Origin: Strigamia acuminata
Lineage: Eukaryota; Arthropoda; Chilopoda; Geophilomorpha; Linotaeniidae
DNA length: 64,000 nt
NCBI GenBank assembly: GCA_949358305.1
Contig: OX442314.1
Coordinates: 15,927,060 to 15,991,059, forward strand
Direction of reading: 5' to 3'
The translations under genes and the position numbers were made by a program. Positions 14,444-25,183 of this stretch are shown here, in pieces (positions within the stretch are counted from its first letter, which is position 1; every line of letters begins with the position of its first letter). The notes under the pieces are model-generated. The model made no database searches and was not told where the DNA came from. It saw nothing but the letters and a program-made list of their open reading frames with translations.

Positions 14444-17400
14444 CTACTGCGCAGCTTTGCTGATGCTAAACAATTTATTATTTCCGAATAAAGCTGTTGG
14501 TAATTCAATTTGTGATAAAATGCTCTTAGGAATTTGTCCAGTTGGAGGGGCTTTACTATCCGGGATGATTTCACTCACAAGCTACAAGATATAAGAGTTA
14601 TACCATAATTCATAATCTAAATGCATATAATTTAGCAAAAATACGTACATTCTTTATGTCAAACCACCCGATGTCCTCTCTGTTACTGAGCAATGCGGAC
14701 AAATGTTCTTGAGTCATGTCTGGATAATTATGAATCAACCCCTACAAAAAAATTACATTGTAAACTATTATTTGCAATGTTTTAAACAACTTACAGAAAG
14801 TATCAGCGGCAAAATTTCTTTATCCTTCACTTTGAGTACCTCAGCAAAACGAACTAAAACATCGGTTAGAGAATCCGCCTAAAATTTAAAAGAACAAGTT
14901 AATTCTAAGTTTTATTTAAGTTTTAATGAATGCAAAAATACACCTTTGCCAAATGTGGTGCCAAGTTTTTGATGAGATTTTGTAGTTGCTCCACTTCTCT
15001 TATAACTTTTTCAGCGCAATCCTTTCTTTCTTCAAAAGATGAAAATGTGACGCGCCTTTAAAAAATAAAATAAAATAAAATAAAAATAAATTTTTGAGTG
15101 TTTATACTCGAATAAAAAATTCTCTCTTATTTCGAATACTTTTGAAGCATCGCCGAAATATAATTCTTGCATATTCTCTTCTTAATTTCAGCGATGACAT
15201 CGTCGTGATTTTTCGGTCTTAAATGTTTATAGTCTTGATGAAAATCTTCCACTGTGACGCAGATTGTATCCATAGGTGTGTCGCTACTCAGCCATTTCCT
15301 AGTCATCAGATCTAGGAAATGTGGTCTGAGATCCATACACATCTCGTCCAATAGATAGTTGCACCTATTCATACATCCAATCAAAAATCCATCGTTATTT
15401 CCATCATTTAACTCACGTTTGTTCACGAAGCTTCTTGTATGTCTTTATCAAAGAATCAAACTGACGAACAGCTTCGTCATCGTGCATTCCAGGTTTCCAA
15501 ATTTGATCTTTCAATTGATGACATAATTCAATGAAATGCAAACAATTGTTAACGGCTGCAACCTAAGCAATCAAATTCGTACTCGTTACACAAAATACAA
15601 ATATAAATTCAATTCAGATTCAAATTCACCATGTAATGAGTAAAATATTTTATGCTATTTCTGTTCTGCATACAGGTATTTTTGTATTCGATAATTGCTT
15701 CTAAAATTACCAAAAATAAACAAAAACATTAAATTAACGACAAAATAAATAAACTTGTCGTCATTACCCAAATACATGGTTCCTAAATTGGTCATTTCCG
15801 TCATAGACATGCGAAATATTTTAACTACTAAATCAAATCCTATCGTTTTGGCAACGGTAAGCTATAATAATAGGAATCGATCAATTTCTTTAAAAATATT
15901 TCTGGGTTAATATGTGCACATTTACATTTTGTTCCACCATTTGAAACACTACAATAGGCAACGTGGTTTGATAACATCCTTCGCCATCTGACTCTGGTTC
16001 GATGTCGCGAAACCAATCTTGTTTCTCAGATTCGATAGTTGTTTTCATCCATTGTGAAAAATTTTGCTCCATTTTGCTTATATATCTGGAATTATGAATT
16101 AATTAACGACGTAAAAAGGCAATAATAAAGATTACAAAGTTATTACTTAGCCTTTAAGCTCCCTACAGTTCTATCGTCCAACAATGGGCCGACATCTTTA
16201 ATATTTACATTAATATCGGGATGTTTCAACAATTCGGGACTCCTAAATTCGGAAACAACTTAACAATTTAATTTAAAAATAAACGATAACTCACTCGTAA
16301 GTTTTCAGCCACATAAGAATGCTTATGTACTCATCATTTTCAAGCCCACACGCAATTATATCTAATAACTAATTTTAAAACTAATAAATTTAATTTTTAA
16401 TTCAAATATTTTGACACCCTTACGTGTTTAGATAAACAGTTGTGATACATTTTCACATATTTATTGACAATTTCATAACGAGGTGGAAAGCACTGCACAC
16501 ACAAAGTCTAAACGAAATGAAATAATTATAGACAACAAATTGTAGTCACTGAACAAAAATAGCTCGTTATACTTTGACCACGCGAAGATCTTCTAAAATC
16601 ACTTGCCGTGTAATTTCCAAATGTCTTACTAACCACATCGTATTTTCATCACGTTCTCCGTACTGATTTTTTTCAAGCCTAGGAATTAAAACGACATTCA
16701 TTGGTCATTAATAAACCGCACTGGTTGTTGTTTATTTACCTGTCTTGGATTGTCTGTTCCATGATTACGAAAGCCTTCTTTTTCCATTCCCTCGTTCTTC
16801 CTGGAGGAAGGAATCCGGTTTGTTTTTCTAGCTCTAATGAAAGTTGATCGCTTTTCTCTTCTCTCTCTATAATGCGCATCGCCGTTACGATAAGTTTAGG
16901 GTCGCTGCGCACAGTTTGCAACACTCGTTTCAAAATCGACCATAAATGCTCGCTCAGCGATTGATATAATTCATCGACACCGGAAAAATACACTTTGAGT
17001 TTCTGCAATTACAAACGATCAAATATTATCTGCCCACTTTCTAAAAAATAATCATTCGACTAACAATTTGATCACTTTTGTTTTGATCTGGAAGTTTGTA
17101 CATTTGAAACAATAAATCATTCCGTGAATTTTCTAATTCCGCTAAACTGCAAATAAAAAAAATAAAAAAAATAAAAAAATCAATAAATTTACTTTACTGT
17201 CGATGAAAATTATTACCAATAATGAGCTTGTAAATATTTGCCTTCGTTGATCCAAACATGAGTTTTCTTAACACTTTCTGGAACTGTAAAAATATTTTTC
17301 AAATGCTCCATGGCCACGGCATTCTGAAATCGTAAATATAAACGAATAAACATTAAAATTGTCGCACATAATCGCGAAGAAAGATGTTCACCTGGAAGTA

Positions 17401-17885
17401 ATTTAAGTGTTCTTCCCTTACGTCTTCCAACTGCTCACGCAACTTCGATACGGTTTTCAACCCTTCATCAATCTCGGACAAACTAAAGTGACAACAAAAT
17501 GTGCCTAAATTAAAATAACGAAACATCAATTTAATTCATTTTGTACTTCATTTTAATGTCCTTGACATCTATCAACGTCGTTTGTAATAAATTCAATCCG
17601 CTTTTCACACCGTCCAACTGGGATTGCACCGTTGTTTTTAGTAATGCTTCGACTGAAGCCTGAAAACCAAAAATGCATTTAAAATATTTTAAGCAAAAAG
17701 AAATAATTAATACCGGTGCAGCTTATTAGTCACCGCCCACCTCGTACCTTTTCCCTCAAAGAACTTCGCTTATATTGCTCCACTCTTTCTAACTGATGAC
17801 TCCTTTGCAGTAAATTTGCTACATGCTTAGCTGATTTAGCCTTCGCTTGCAATTCTAACTCCTCCACATCCTTGTGTGAAGCCAT
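14444..17885 (-). CDS. EXOC3: exocyst complex component 3 (Sec6)
   Basis: Sec6 is a rod-shaped subunit of the exocyst, which tethers secretory vesicles to the plasma membrane. The start at 17885 gives MASHKDVEELELQAKAKSAK with HQLERVEQYKRSSLREK. Further exons carry MRIIEREEKSDQ and KQTGFLPPGRTREWKKKAFV (16736-17008), EKQDWFRDIEPESDGEGCYQ with TTLPIVVFQMVEQNV (about 15920-16050), DLRPHFLDLMTRKWLSSDTP with DTICVTVEDFHQDY (15127-15426), and the end at 14444 (GNNKLFSISKAAQ). About 15 exons separated by short introns are needed. Motif order and spacing match vertebrate EXOC3. Confidence 0.92.
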
Positions 17886-18028
17886 AACTGACGAAAAATG
17901 AAAACTTCACATCTATATCTCCTGGTTCGCTCGATAAAATGGTTGGTGCTTGCCCAATAGCTATGTTTATTTAGCAATAGATGGCGGTACTGTATGTGAT
18001 AATTTTTTTTTCTTTTTTTCTTGCTTTT

Positions 18029-18200
18029 CTAACTCGAAGTAAAGTTGATCACTTTTCTGCTTTCTCTCGATAATGTGCATCGCCGCTACGGGTCACTGTG
18101 CTTCAAAATCGACCATAAATGCTCGGTGCTCGCTCAGTGATTAATAAAATTAATAAAATTCATCGACACCAAAAAAATTCATGTTTAGTTTCAGCATTTC
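18029..18200 (-). pseudogene. decayed copy of an EXOC3 exon
   Basis: This stretch aligns by eye with EXOC3 16826-17006. Shared landmarks are AAAGTTGATC, TGCATCGCCG, AATCGACCATAAATGCTCG, ATTCATCGACACC and the following TTTAGTTTC. It lacks about 40 bp in the middle, has a 7-bp direct insertion (GCTCGGT repeat) and small AT-rich insertions, so no reading frame survives. It lies only about 150 bp upstream of EXOC3's start, so a local duplication is likely. Confidence 0.75.
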
Positions 18201-18354
18201 CAAGTGATTTTAATTTGATTCCAATTTGATTCCAATTCCAATTCCATTCCAAGTCCCCCACTAAAAGTTTTTAAATTTTCTTTAAGGGCGGGAAAAAAAA
18301 TGTATTGATAAAATACCGTACCGAAACTGATTACGCGATTAAGTACCGTAGTAT

Positions 18355-18475
18355 AGAATAAAGTATACAAAGAAATGCAAGGCGTAACCCTTGTAAAAAA
18401 TAAAAAAAGATGTTTATTTAAAATGCAAATGTGATTGCACTTAAAACATTAATTGCAGGTACTGTAATTCTGTAA
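18355..18475 (+). pseudogene. relic of DEG/ENaC exon 10
   Basis: The bases align with exon 10 of the channel gene at 23118-23227: the CGAAGAAATGGAAAGCGCAA region, the CTTGTGAA/CTTGTAAA Cys codon, TGTTTATTT, and TTGCAGGTAC at the exon end with the intron donor. Frame is broken. It shows that another channel copy once stood here. Confidence 0.6.
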
Positions 18476-19876
18476 CACTCCTAGAAAATGATTCGACCAA
18501 TACAATTTTGACTAAAAAAAGATGGGTTCACGCAAAGGTTAGAAATGTTGATTGCCTTCTTATTCTTACCCCATTCCAATTTGATCAGAATGTGATTCAA
18601 TCAGAAAAGACAAACATTTACCAACCGTGACATAACGCGCCAAAACTAATTACATTTATAGATTTTGCTATGAAACAACTAATTAGTGGAATTTGAGATT
18701 AGTGTGACCGTGTGTTGCCACACTTAATTCTGTTGTAGATATTAATGGCACACGTAAACAGGCAGTTCAAAATGATAAGTGATTTTATTACAAAAGATTC
18801 GAAGTTTAAATACAAGTTATACAATACAAGGGATTTTCCAAAATACACTGATTAGTTAAATACACTAATACGTTGACCTCGCGTTTAATCGTTTTATTGT
18901 CCACGCGATGTCCATCCCCAGTGGCGGTCAACAGCAACATTGGCGGTCAGTATAACTCCAACAAATTCCAAACACTCCTAAATGCTCACACAACCTCAAC
19001 AATCTGTGTAAAAATAAAATAAACACATGGTCATTTTACCATTTGTCAAAATTTTTACTACAGCTATCAACAATATAAGTCATATAAGTTGGCATAAAAA
19101 TAAGAACGGTAGTATCTTACTTCTTAATTGCCAGCTACCAAGCCAAGCTCTAATAAAAGAGATATTCTTTTGGTTCTATTGACAAATAAATTCCGCTACT
19201 AATTAAAATTAATTGGAACTACCCTCAGGTGAAAAAGGAAATCAGCACATACTGTATGCCAGTGAATATGTTCAGAAAAGAAAACAGTAATGGTTCAATC
19301 GCGCAAAATTTGATGTGCTTTAAAAAAAATCACCATATTTTAATTGGTCTTATTTTACTTCTCAATTATCACAAAAATCATAAGTATTTTAAAAATCTAA
19401 AACTCAAAACTTTTTGCTCGGATGCGAGCTGCGTAGATAAACTGTATTATCGATTATAAAGAGCGTGTACAATTTCTGTATGCAAACAAAGCACTTGGTA
19501 TTGAAAATCATTTTTCGCATAAATAACAAAAATATTTAAAAAAAATCCGATCCGATTTCAAGTGACTATAGAAAAAAAAAGCAACCAAGCAAACTAAAGC
19601 ACTTATAATAACAAGTCCGCACTCCGTACACATAGTGTTCACTGCTCTAATATTTACCTTGACTAAAGAAACACAAACGAAATACTTATGTAATTTTCAG
19701 GCACTTTTTTTTAACCTTGTTTATTTTAAACTGCTATTTGCTGTACTTGTATGTACATAGCGATACTCAACATGTTTGATAAACAATATGAAAAGCCTAA
19801 GTTGACTATAAACTAAGTTTAAAGCAAAAAACTGAAAACTATCTTCTAGTTAGAACTTGACTTGTAGCAATACAAC
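18425..19876. repeat. duplicated 5' flank of channel gene 1 (copy 1 of 3)
   Basis: About 1.45 kb upstream of the first channel gene is nearly identical to 31717-33160. A 0.6-kb part (about 18614-19245) occurs a third time at 33345-33970. Landmarks shared by all copies include the CGTGACATAACG string, the GTTGACC...CGTTTTAT segment and the paired GGCGGTCA sites about 20 bp apart. No coding potential was recognised; it probably includes the promoter of the channel gene. Confidence 0.85.
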
Positions 19877-22800
19877 ATGTCTCCACATATGGCCATCATT
19901 TTTCGGAGAAAAAAAAAACTACGCCGGACAATTCACCACTTAATGAAAAATGATGCCCATAAACCTCAATGCAATTTAACTGGCTTGGATGATTTCATAA
20001 ATAGTAAAAACCGTTCGAGCAAGTATCAAGTCTTTTGGCAAATTTTGTTCTCATTTTGCATATGCACGCTCATGTATCAGACACACGATAGAATAATGCA
20101 TTACTTAAGTCGTCCTATGGCTGTTGATGTAATGGCTAAATCAGAAGAGGTCGTTTTACCCCATTTAATGTTCTGCAGTGGCAATACAAAAGAATTGATC
20201 AAGCTTTGGAATATGAGTTTTGTTAAAATCGAACCTGTAAAAGATGATTTCGGTCTATCGAGCTTTTCCTGCGTAAACATGGTGAAAACTCTCATGGCAA
20301 ACGAAACCTACGACATGGATGAACTTTGGAAGGCAACCAATATGACCAAAGAAATTGTTAGCGTAAAAGTGAAAGTAAATAAAATGGTCAAAAGTATTTT
20401 TAACACTATATATAAACCCTATTCTTTTTTCTTAGGGATATTCAAAAGAAGCATTTGTACAGACAGAAATTGATAGTGGATATGGAATGTGCGCTGCATT
20501 TAAATTTCGTAAATATACAAGCATTGTGGTTATTTTTAAAATATAAAATTAAACCTTTCTATTACAACAATTAGGTAAAAATTCAACTGAATCGTTTGTT
20601 GGAAAATCACTAACCGTAACTTTCAAAAAATATCTTGACTACATATGTTATACAGCCATGTATCATGTACAAGTATACAGTATATCTTACACAGTTCATA
20701 AATTACATATACCATTTCTAATTTTGCTTAGATTGTACTGTCAGTAAATGATTTTGGAAAAAACTACTACAGAACAGCAGAATTCAGTGGTTCAACAGAA
20801 ACTTTAAATATCAGATATAATAAAGTAATACTTAAAAAAAGTTGCTTTTTCATAGAGCAGATCAAAAGATCAACTGTGTATACTGTAAAATCGTAAACAA
20901 TACCTTTTCTGCCTTGTGGCTGCACCTTGCATTTACATTAATGAACCGATTGTGTTATTGACAATCAATAATGTTTAATGAAAAAGCAAAGTTCTGCGCT
21001 TATTGTTGTTCCTATGAAAATGCACCTAACAGAGTAATAACTTAGAATTTTATTGTAACTTTTATCTTTTTACATAATTTCAGTATGTATTTCTTAATTC
21101 ATCTAAAAATCCTTGCTCCGGCGAAAAGGAATACAGAGATTGCTATTTCAACTGCTTGTCAAAAAAATTTCAAAATCTCCTCACTTGCAGGTAAACTCCC
21201 TGATTCTATGTCGTATACTGCATGTGTCTCCAAACGGGCTAGATTATGGAGTTTTGTATTAACTTGAAGCCTACCATTTTTTTTTAACCATCCGATTTGA
21301 CTAGCTGCATTCAAAAATTAAAATAACAATTTTAGTGTATTTTAAGTTTTAACAAGAGTTTAAATAGGAAATGATGTCATTTTTAGTTTAAAATTGAAGT
21401 AAAACACAAAATATTTTAGTTTTTGAATGCAGCTAGTGTTAGAAATATGTTACGAAAATGGGTCCGACATGGATTTTTGCAAAAGACATATTCTTAAAAA
21501 TTTCTATGCGTAGAAATAAATTAAATTGATTGGCACGCCAATATTCACCAAGATATCATTAGTTGAACGACGGAAATTAACATTGATGATATGTTTTTTT
21601 TGCAAAAAACCATCAAAACCATTTTCCCCACTCTAAAAAATTTTTAAGCTGGAACCATGTTACATTTAATTTTATATTCTTTTAAAGGTATCCTTTTATT
21701 ACAAATTTGGACATAAATCTACCCCTATGTGAATGTTCAAATGCCACAGCACAACAATATGGTATTGTGATGAAACTACTTGAAACGTCAGATCCCATGG
21801 CCACTTGCTCATGTCGCCGGCCCTGTCAACAACTGACCTTTATACCGTACATTGATTCAGGCACAGCAGATGATGAAATAACAACATCAATAACTTTAGA
21901 GATAACTAATGAGAAAGTTAACGTATTTGAAGAACGGTACACATACGATGTTATTGCTTTGCTATCAGATCTAGGAGGCAATTTGGGCCTGTTTCTCGGT
22001 CTATCACTAATCTCATTAACAGAAACCAGCTGGTATCTATTTTGGGTTTCATCAACTATTCGCAGGAAAAAACACTTTAATAAACTGTATCATCTTTATG
22101 TGAAATGCAGGAAGAAAATAATTGAACGAGATGAGCAAATTAAAACGAATAGAATCTTGTTAATGCTTCAGCTAATACTGGTTATAATTAGTATAGGATT
22201 TACTGTGTACTACTTGAGAAACCGTTTAAACTACTACCTTGAAGAACCAGTAACAAAAATCGTTACCGTAGTTCCGAGGCAAAATACTGAATATCCTTCT
22301 ATCACAATCTGTGGTGAAAATAGAAATAAAGAGATGGATGAAGCCAGATCAAATGTGCTTAATCAGACAAACCAAAAGTGCGATAAATTATCGCCGTGGC
22401 AACTTTTCAGTAGCGATTTCTCGTTAGAGGAAATATGGAGTGTGCTTAGTGTTCACGACACAATGAATGTTAACGACGACATGGCTAAGGTATTCGGCTA
22501 AAATGTGAAATTAATATTTTTGTAACCGTTTTATATTTGTAGCACTTGACTGGATATCCAACATTGCTAAACATAACAAAGACTCTTACTCCACTTCCTT
22601 TTGGTCATTGCTCACAAATGCATGCAGGTAATTCCACTAATCTCATCTTTTAGGGTGTTTGTGTTTTTGTATTTTTAACAAAACAAAAACACATACATCT
22701 AAAACACTTGAATCACGACTTATTGAATACGGCTCTAGCTGGTGATTGTTTTACTGATGTGTTAATCTGTACTTGGTTCTTAGCTTGATAATATTTTTTT

Positions 22801-23950
22801 TATAGAAAAAACAAACGACTTGACAGTTCCCTTTTTACTCTCATTGGAATATTTGCTTCCTTCTGAAGTATGTTACCAGGACCTATGGGTATGAATAAAA
22901 TAAAGCACAAATAAAAAATATAATTATTTTTAATTGAAATAATTTTCAGTATTTTCTCAATCACCCAGAAGAGGAAATTAACATTTTGGCACCTTCATCT
23001 GTAATCTATGGGGCTACAAATGTAGTAAAGCTACGAATATTTAAGGTAAATAAAATAGTTATATACCTATACCTTATATGCTTATCTACATACTGGCTTA
23101 ATTTTATGACATTATAGACTATACGAAGAAATGGAAAGCGCAATCCTTGTGAAGAAAACAAAACTGTTTATTTGAAGTGTAGAAATGCTTGCATACAAAA
23201 TAATTTACTTCACATGATAAATTGCAGGTACATTTAAAAAAAAGTCTAATAGAGGCCCGCGGAATATTCAATTTTCTTCAAAAAATGAAAAATTTTTGTA
23301 TAAAAGACTGAATATTTCCTTTAAAAAATTGAGTGTTTCCTTTAAAAAACTGAATGTTTCCTTCAAAAAATTGAATATTTCCTTTAAAAAATTGAATATC
23401 GCGTCAAAAAATCAAACATTTCATAAAAAATCGGGCCTGTAACCTGTGCGTCCGTGCCGCTATTGGAGCCCCGCGTACAATTAAAAGATGTACCGTATTC
23501 AGATTATATAACCAAACTCTGGGTATTTGTAAATTCATGTTACGGTTTATTTCTGTTCCTTTCAGATTGCCATACATGCCATCACCTAATTTGCCACTGT
23601 GCAACAAAGTAGAAGACGTCATGCGCAGCCATTTAATGTACTTAAATAATTACAATTCGAATCAAAAAGCATGCAAATGTAAACTACCTTGTGAAAAGAC
23701 ATTTTACGAATCTACAATGCATGGAAGTAAAGTGCCTGTTCCCTATTTCACATTTGTACAGCTTGAATTAGCTGATACTTTCATAGAGAATTTTATAGAG
23801 AAACAAAAATACCCTTTATCGCAATTTTTAAGTGATATAGGTAGCATTGTAGGATTAGCGTTGGGAATGTCTTTACTCTCTTTATACACTTGCTTATTAA
23901 ACAGTTATAATTCGTTTAGACGTGATATTGATAGTTTAAAAAAAAAATAA
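19877..23950 (+). CDS. two-domain (concatenated) DEG/ENaC channel, paralogue 1
   Basis: Eleven exons (19877-20374, 20436-20508, 20575-20666, 20732-20824, 21084-21190, 21688-22489, 22543-22627, 22806-22888, 22950-23045, 23118-23227, 23566-23950) join in frame to 807 residues. Domain 1: TM1 about 55-78, LPHLMFCSGN after it, Cys-rich extracellular part, TM2 about 374-408 with LFLGLSLIS (GxS filter). A basic linker of about 36 residues follows, then domain 2: TM1 about 444-463, EYPSITICGEN (the DEG/ENaC FPxxTxC-type motif), a second Cys-rich ectodomain and TM2 with LALGMSLLS. DEG/ENaC subunits normally have one such unit and assemble as trimers of cation channels. Both halves look complete. Ligand is unknown; peptide- or acid-gated types are possible. 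Exon 6 alone spans TM2 of domain 1 and TM1 of domain 2, so the fusion does not rest on a predicted splice. Confidence 0.9.
21304..21435. mobile_element. TA-flanked MITE in intron 5 of channel gene 1
   Basis: Terminal inverted repeats of about 14 bp (GCTGCATTCAAAAA and its complement) bound about 130 bp flanked by TA. A similar element is at 41488-41626, sharing the internal GGAAATGATGTCATTTTT string. TA flanks suggest a Tc1/mariner-type MITE. Confidence 0.65.
23306..23400. repeat. degenerate 21-bp tandem repeat in intron 10
   Basis: About 4.5 units of the form TTGAATATTTCCTTTAAAAAA occur head to tail, with substitutions between units (GAGTG, GAATG, GAATA variants). Confidence 0.75.
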
Positions 23951-24042
23951 AACATTTCTTCTTTTGCTTGCGAATTAAAATGTTAAAAAAAAATTTCACA
24001 TACCGGTATCAATTATAATATAATGTCAACCAATTTCAGCAC

Positions 24043-24674
24043 AATTTTTCACAAATAAAATGTCAATTTTTCACAAATAAAATGTCAATTTTTCACAAAT
24101 AAAATGTCAATTTTTCACAAATAAAATGTCAATTTTTCACAAATAAAATGTCAATTTTTCACAAATAAAATGTCAATTTTTCACAAATAAAATGTCAATT
24201 TTTCACAAATAAAATGTCAATTTTTCACAAATAAAATGTCAATTTTTCACAAATAAAATGTCAATTTTTCACAAATAAAATGTCAATTTTTCACAAATAA
24301 AATGTCAATTTTTCACAAATAAAATGTCAATTTTTCACAAATAAAATGTCAATTTTTCACAAATAAAATGTCAATTTTTCACAAATAAAATGTCAATTTT
24401 TCACAAATAAAATGTCAATTTTTCACAAATAAAATGTCAATTTTTCACAAATAAAATGTCAATTTTTCACAAATAAAATGTCAATTTTTCACAAATAAAA
24501 TGTCAATTTTTCACAAATAAAATGTCAATTTTTCACAAATAAAATGTCAATTTTTCACAAATAAAATGTCAATTTTTCACAAATAAAATGTCAATTTTTC
24601 ACAAATAAAATGTCAATTTTTCACAAATAAAATGTCAATTTTTCACAAATAAAATGTCAATTTTTCACAAATAA
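24043..24674. repeat. 22-bp minisatellite
   Basis: The unit AAAATGTCAATTTTTCACAA plus AT (22 bp) is repeated about 28-29 times with almost no divergence, immediately downstream of channel gene 1. The near-perfect identity implies recent expansion or homogenisation. The duplicated block downstream lacks it. Confidence 0.97.
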
Positions 24675-25183
24675 TGTATTTACACCAATTGCAAAATAAA
24701 TAAAAGCGTGCAAACAATTAACTTGATTTTTCATTCATTGAACCTAGGACGATCAGTTGATCGACCTAGATTGAATTTACTGCAAAATCAGTTAGTAAAA
24801 TCCTACAAATACATTTTAAAAACGAGTAAATTTTTTTACCCATCGACTATTCTCCAAAAAACGATTACTGTAAGCCCTCATGTCATAAAACTGAACAAAT
24901 AGTCTATAATTATGAAAGTTTTGACTTTGTTTGCTCTTAGTAAACTACTCTAATACTAATATTTATCCACTTGATAAACAAGTAACATAAACAGTTATTA
25001 AGCGCTCACTTTTTAAAAACCTTGTTTGTTTTTTTTTACTAAATTTAGCTCTTTACATAACGTCGCACTCACATAACAACACAACGCATAATAATTATTT
25101 CAGGCCAATAAACAACTCAGAATTGATTGATAAGCGAAAAACATAATAATTGTTCTTCACTCTGGACAAGTTAGCAGTAAAGC

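Noticed and set aside
19877..23950. Two adjacent single-domain channel genes instead of one fusion
   Set aside because: TM2 of the first unit and TM1 of the second lie in one continuous open exon with no stop, start or acceptor between them, and this is conserved in the second paralogue.
24043..24674. CRISPR-like regular repeat array
   Set aside because: There are no spacers: the 22-bp units are directly adjacent, and the context is an animal genome. It is a minisatellite.
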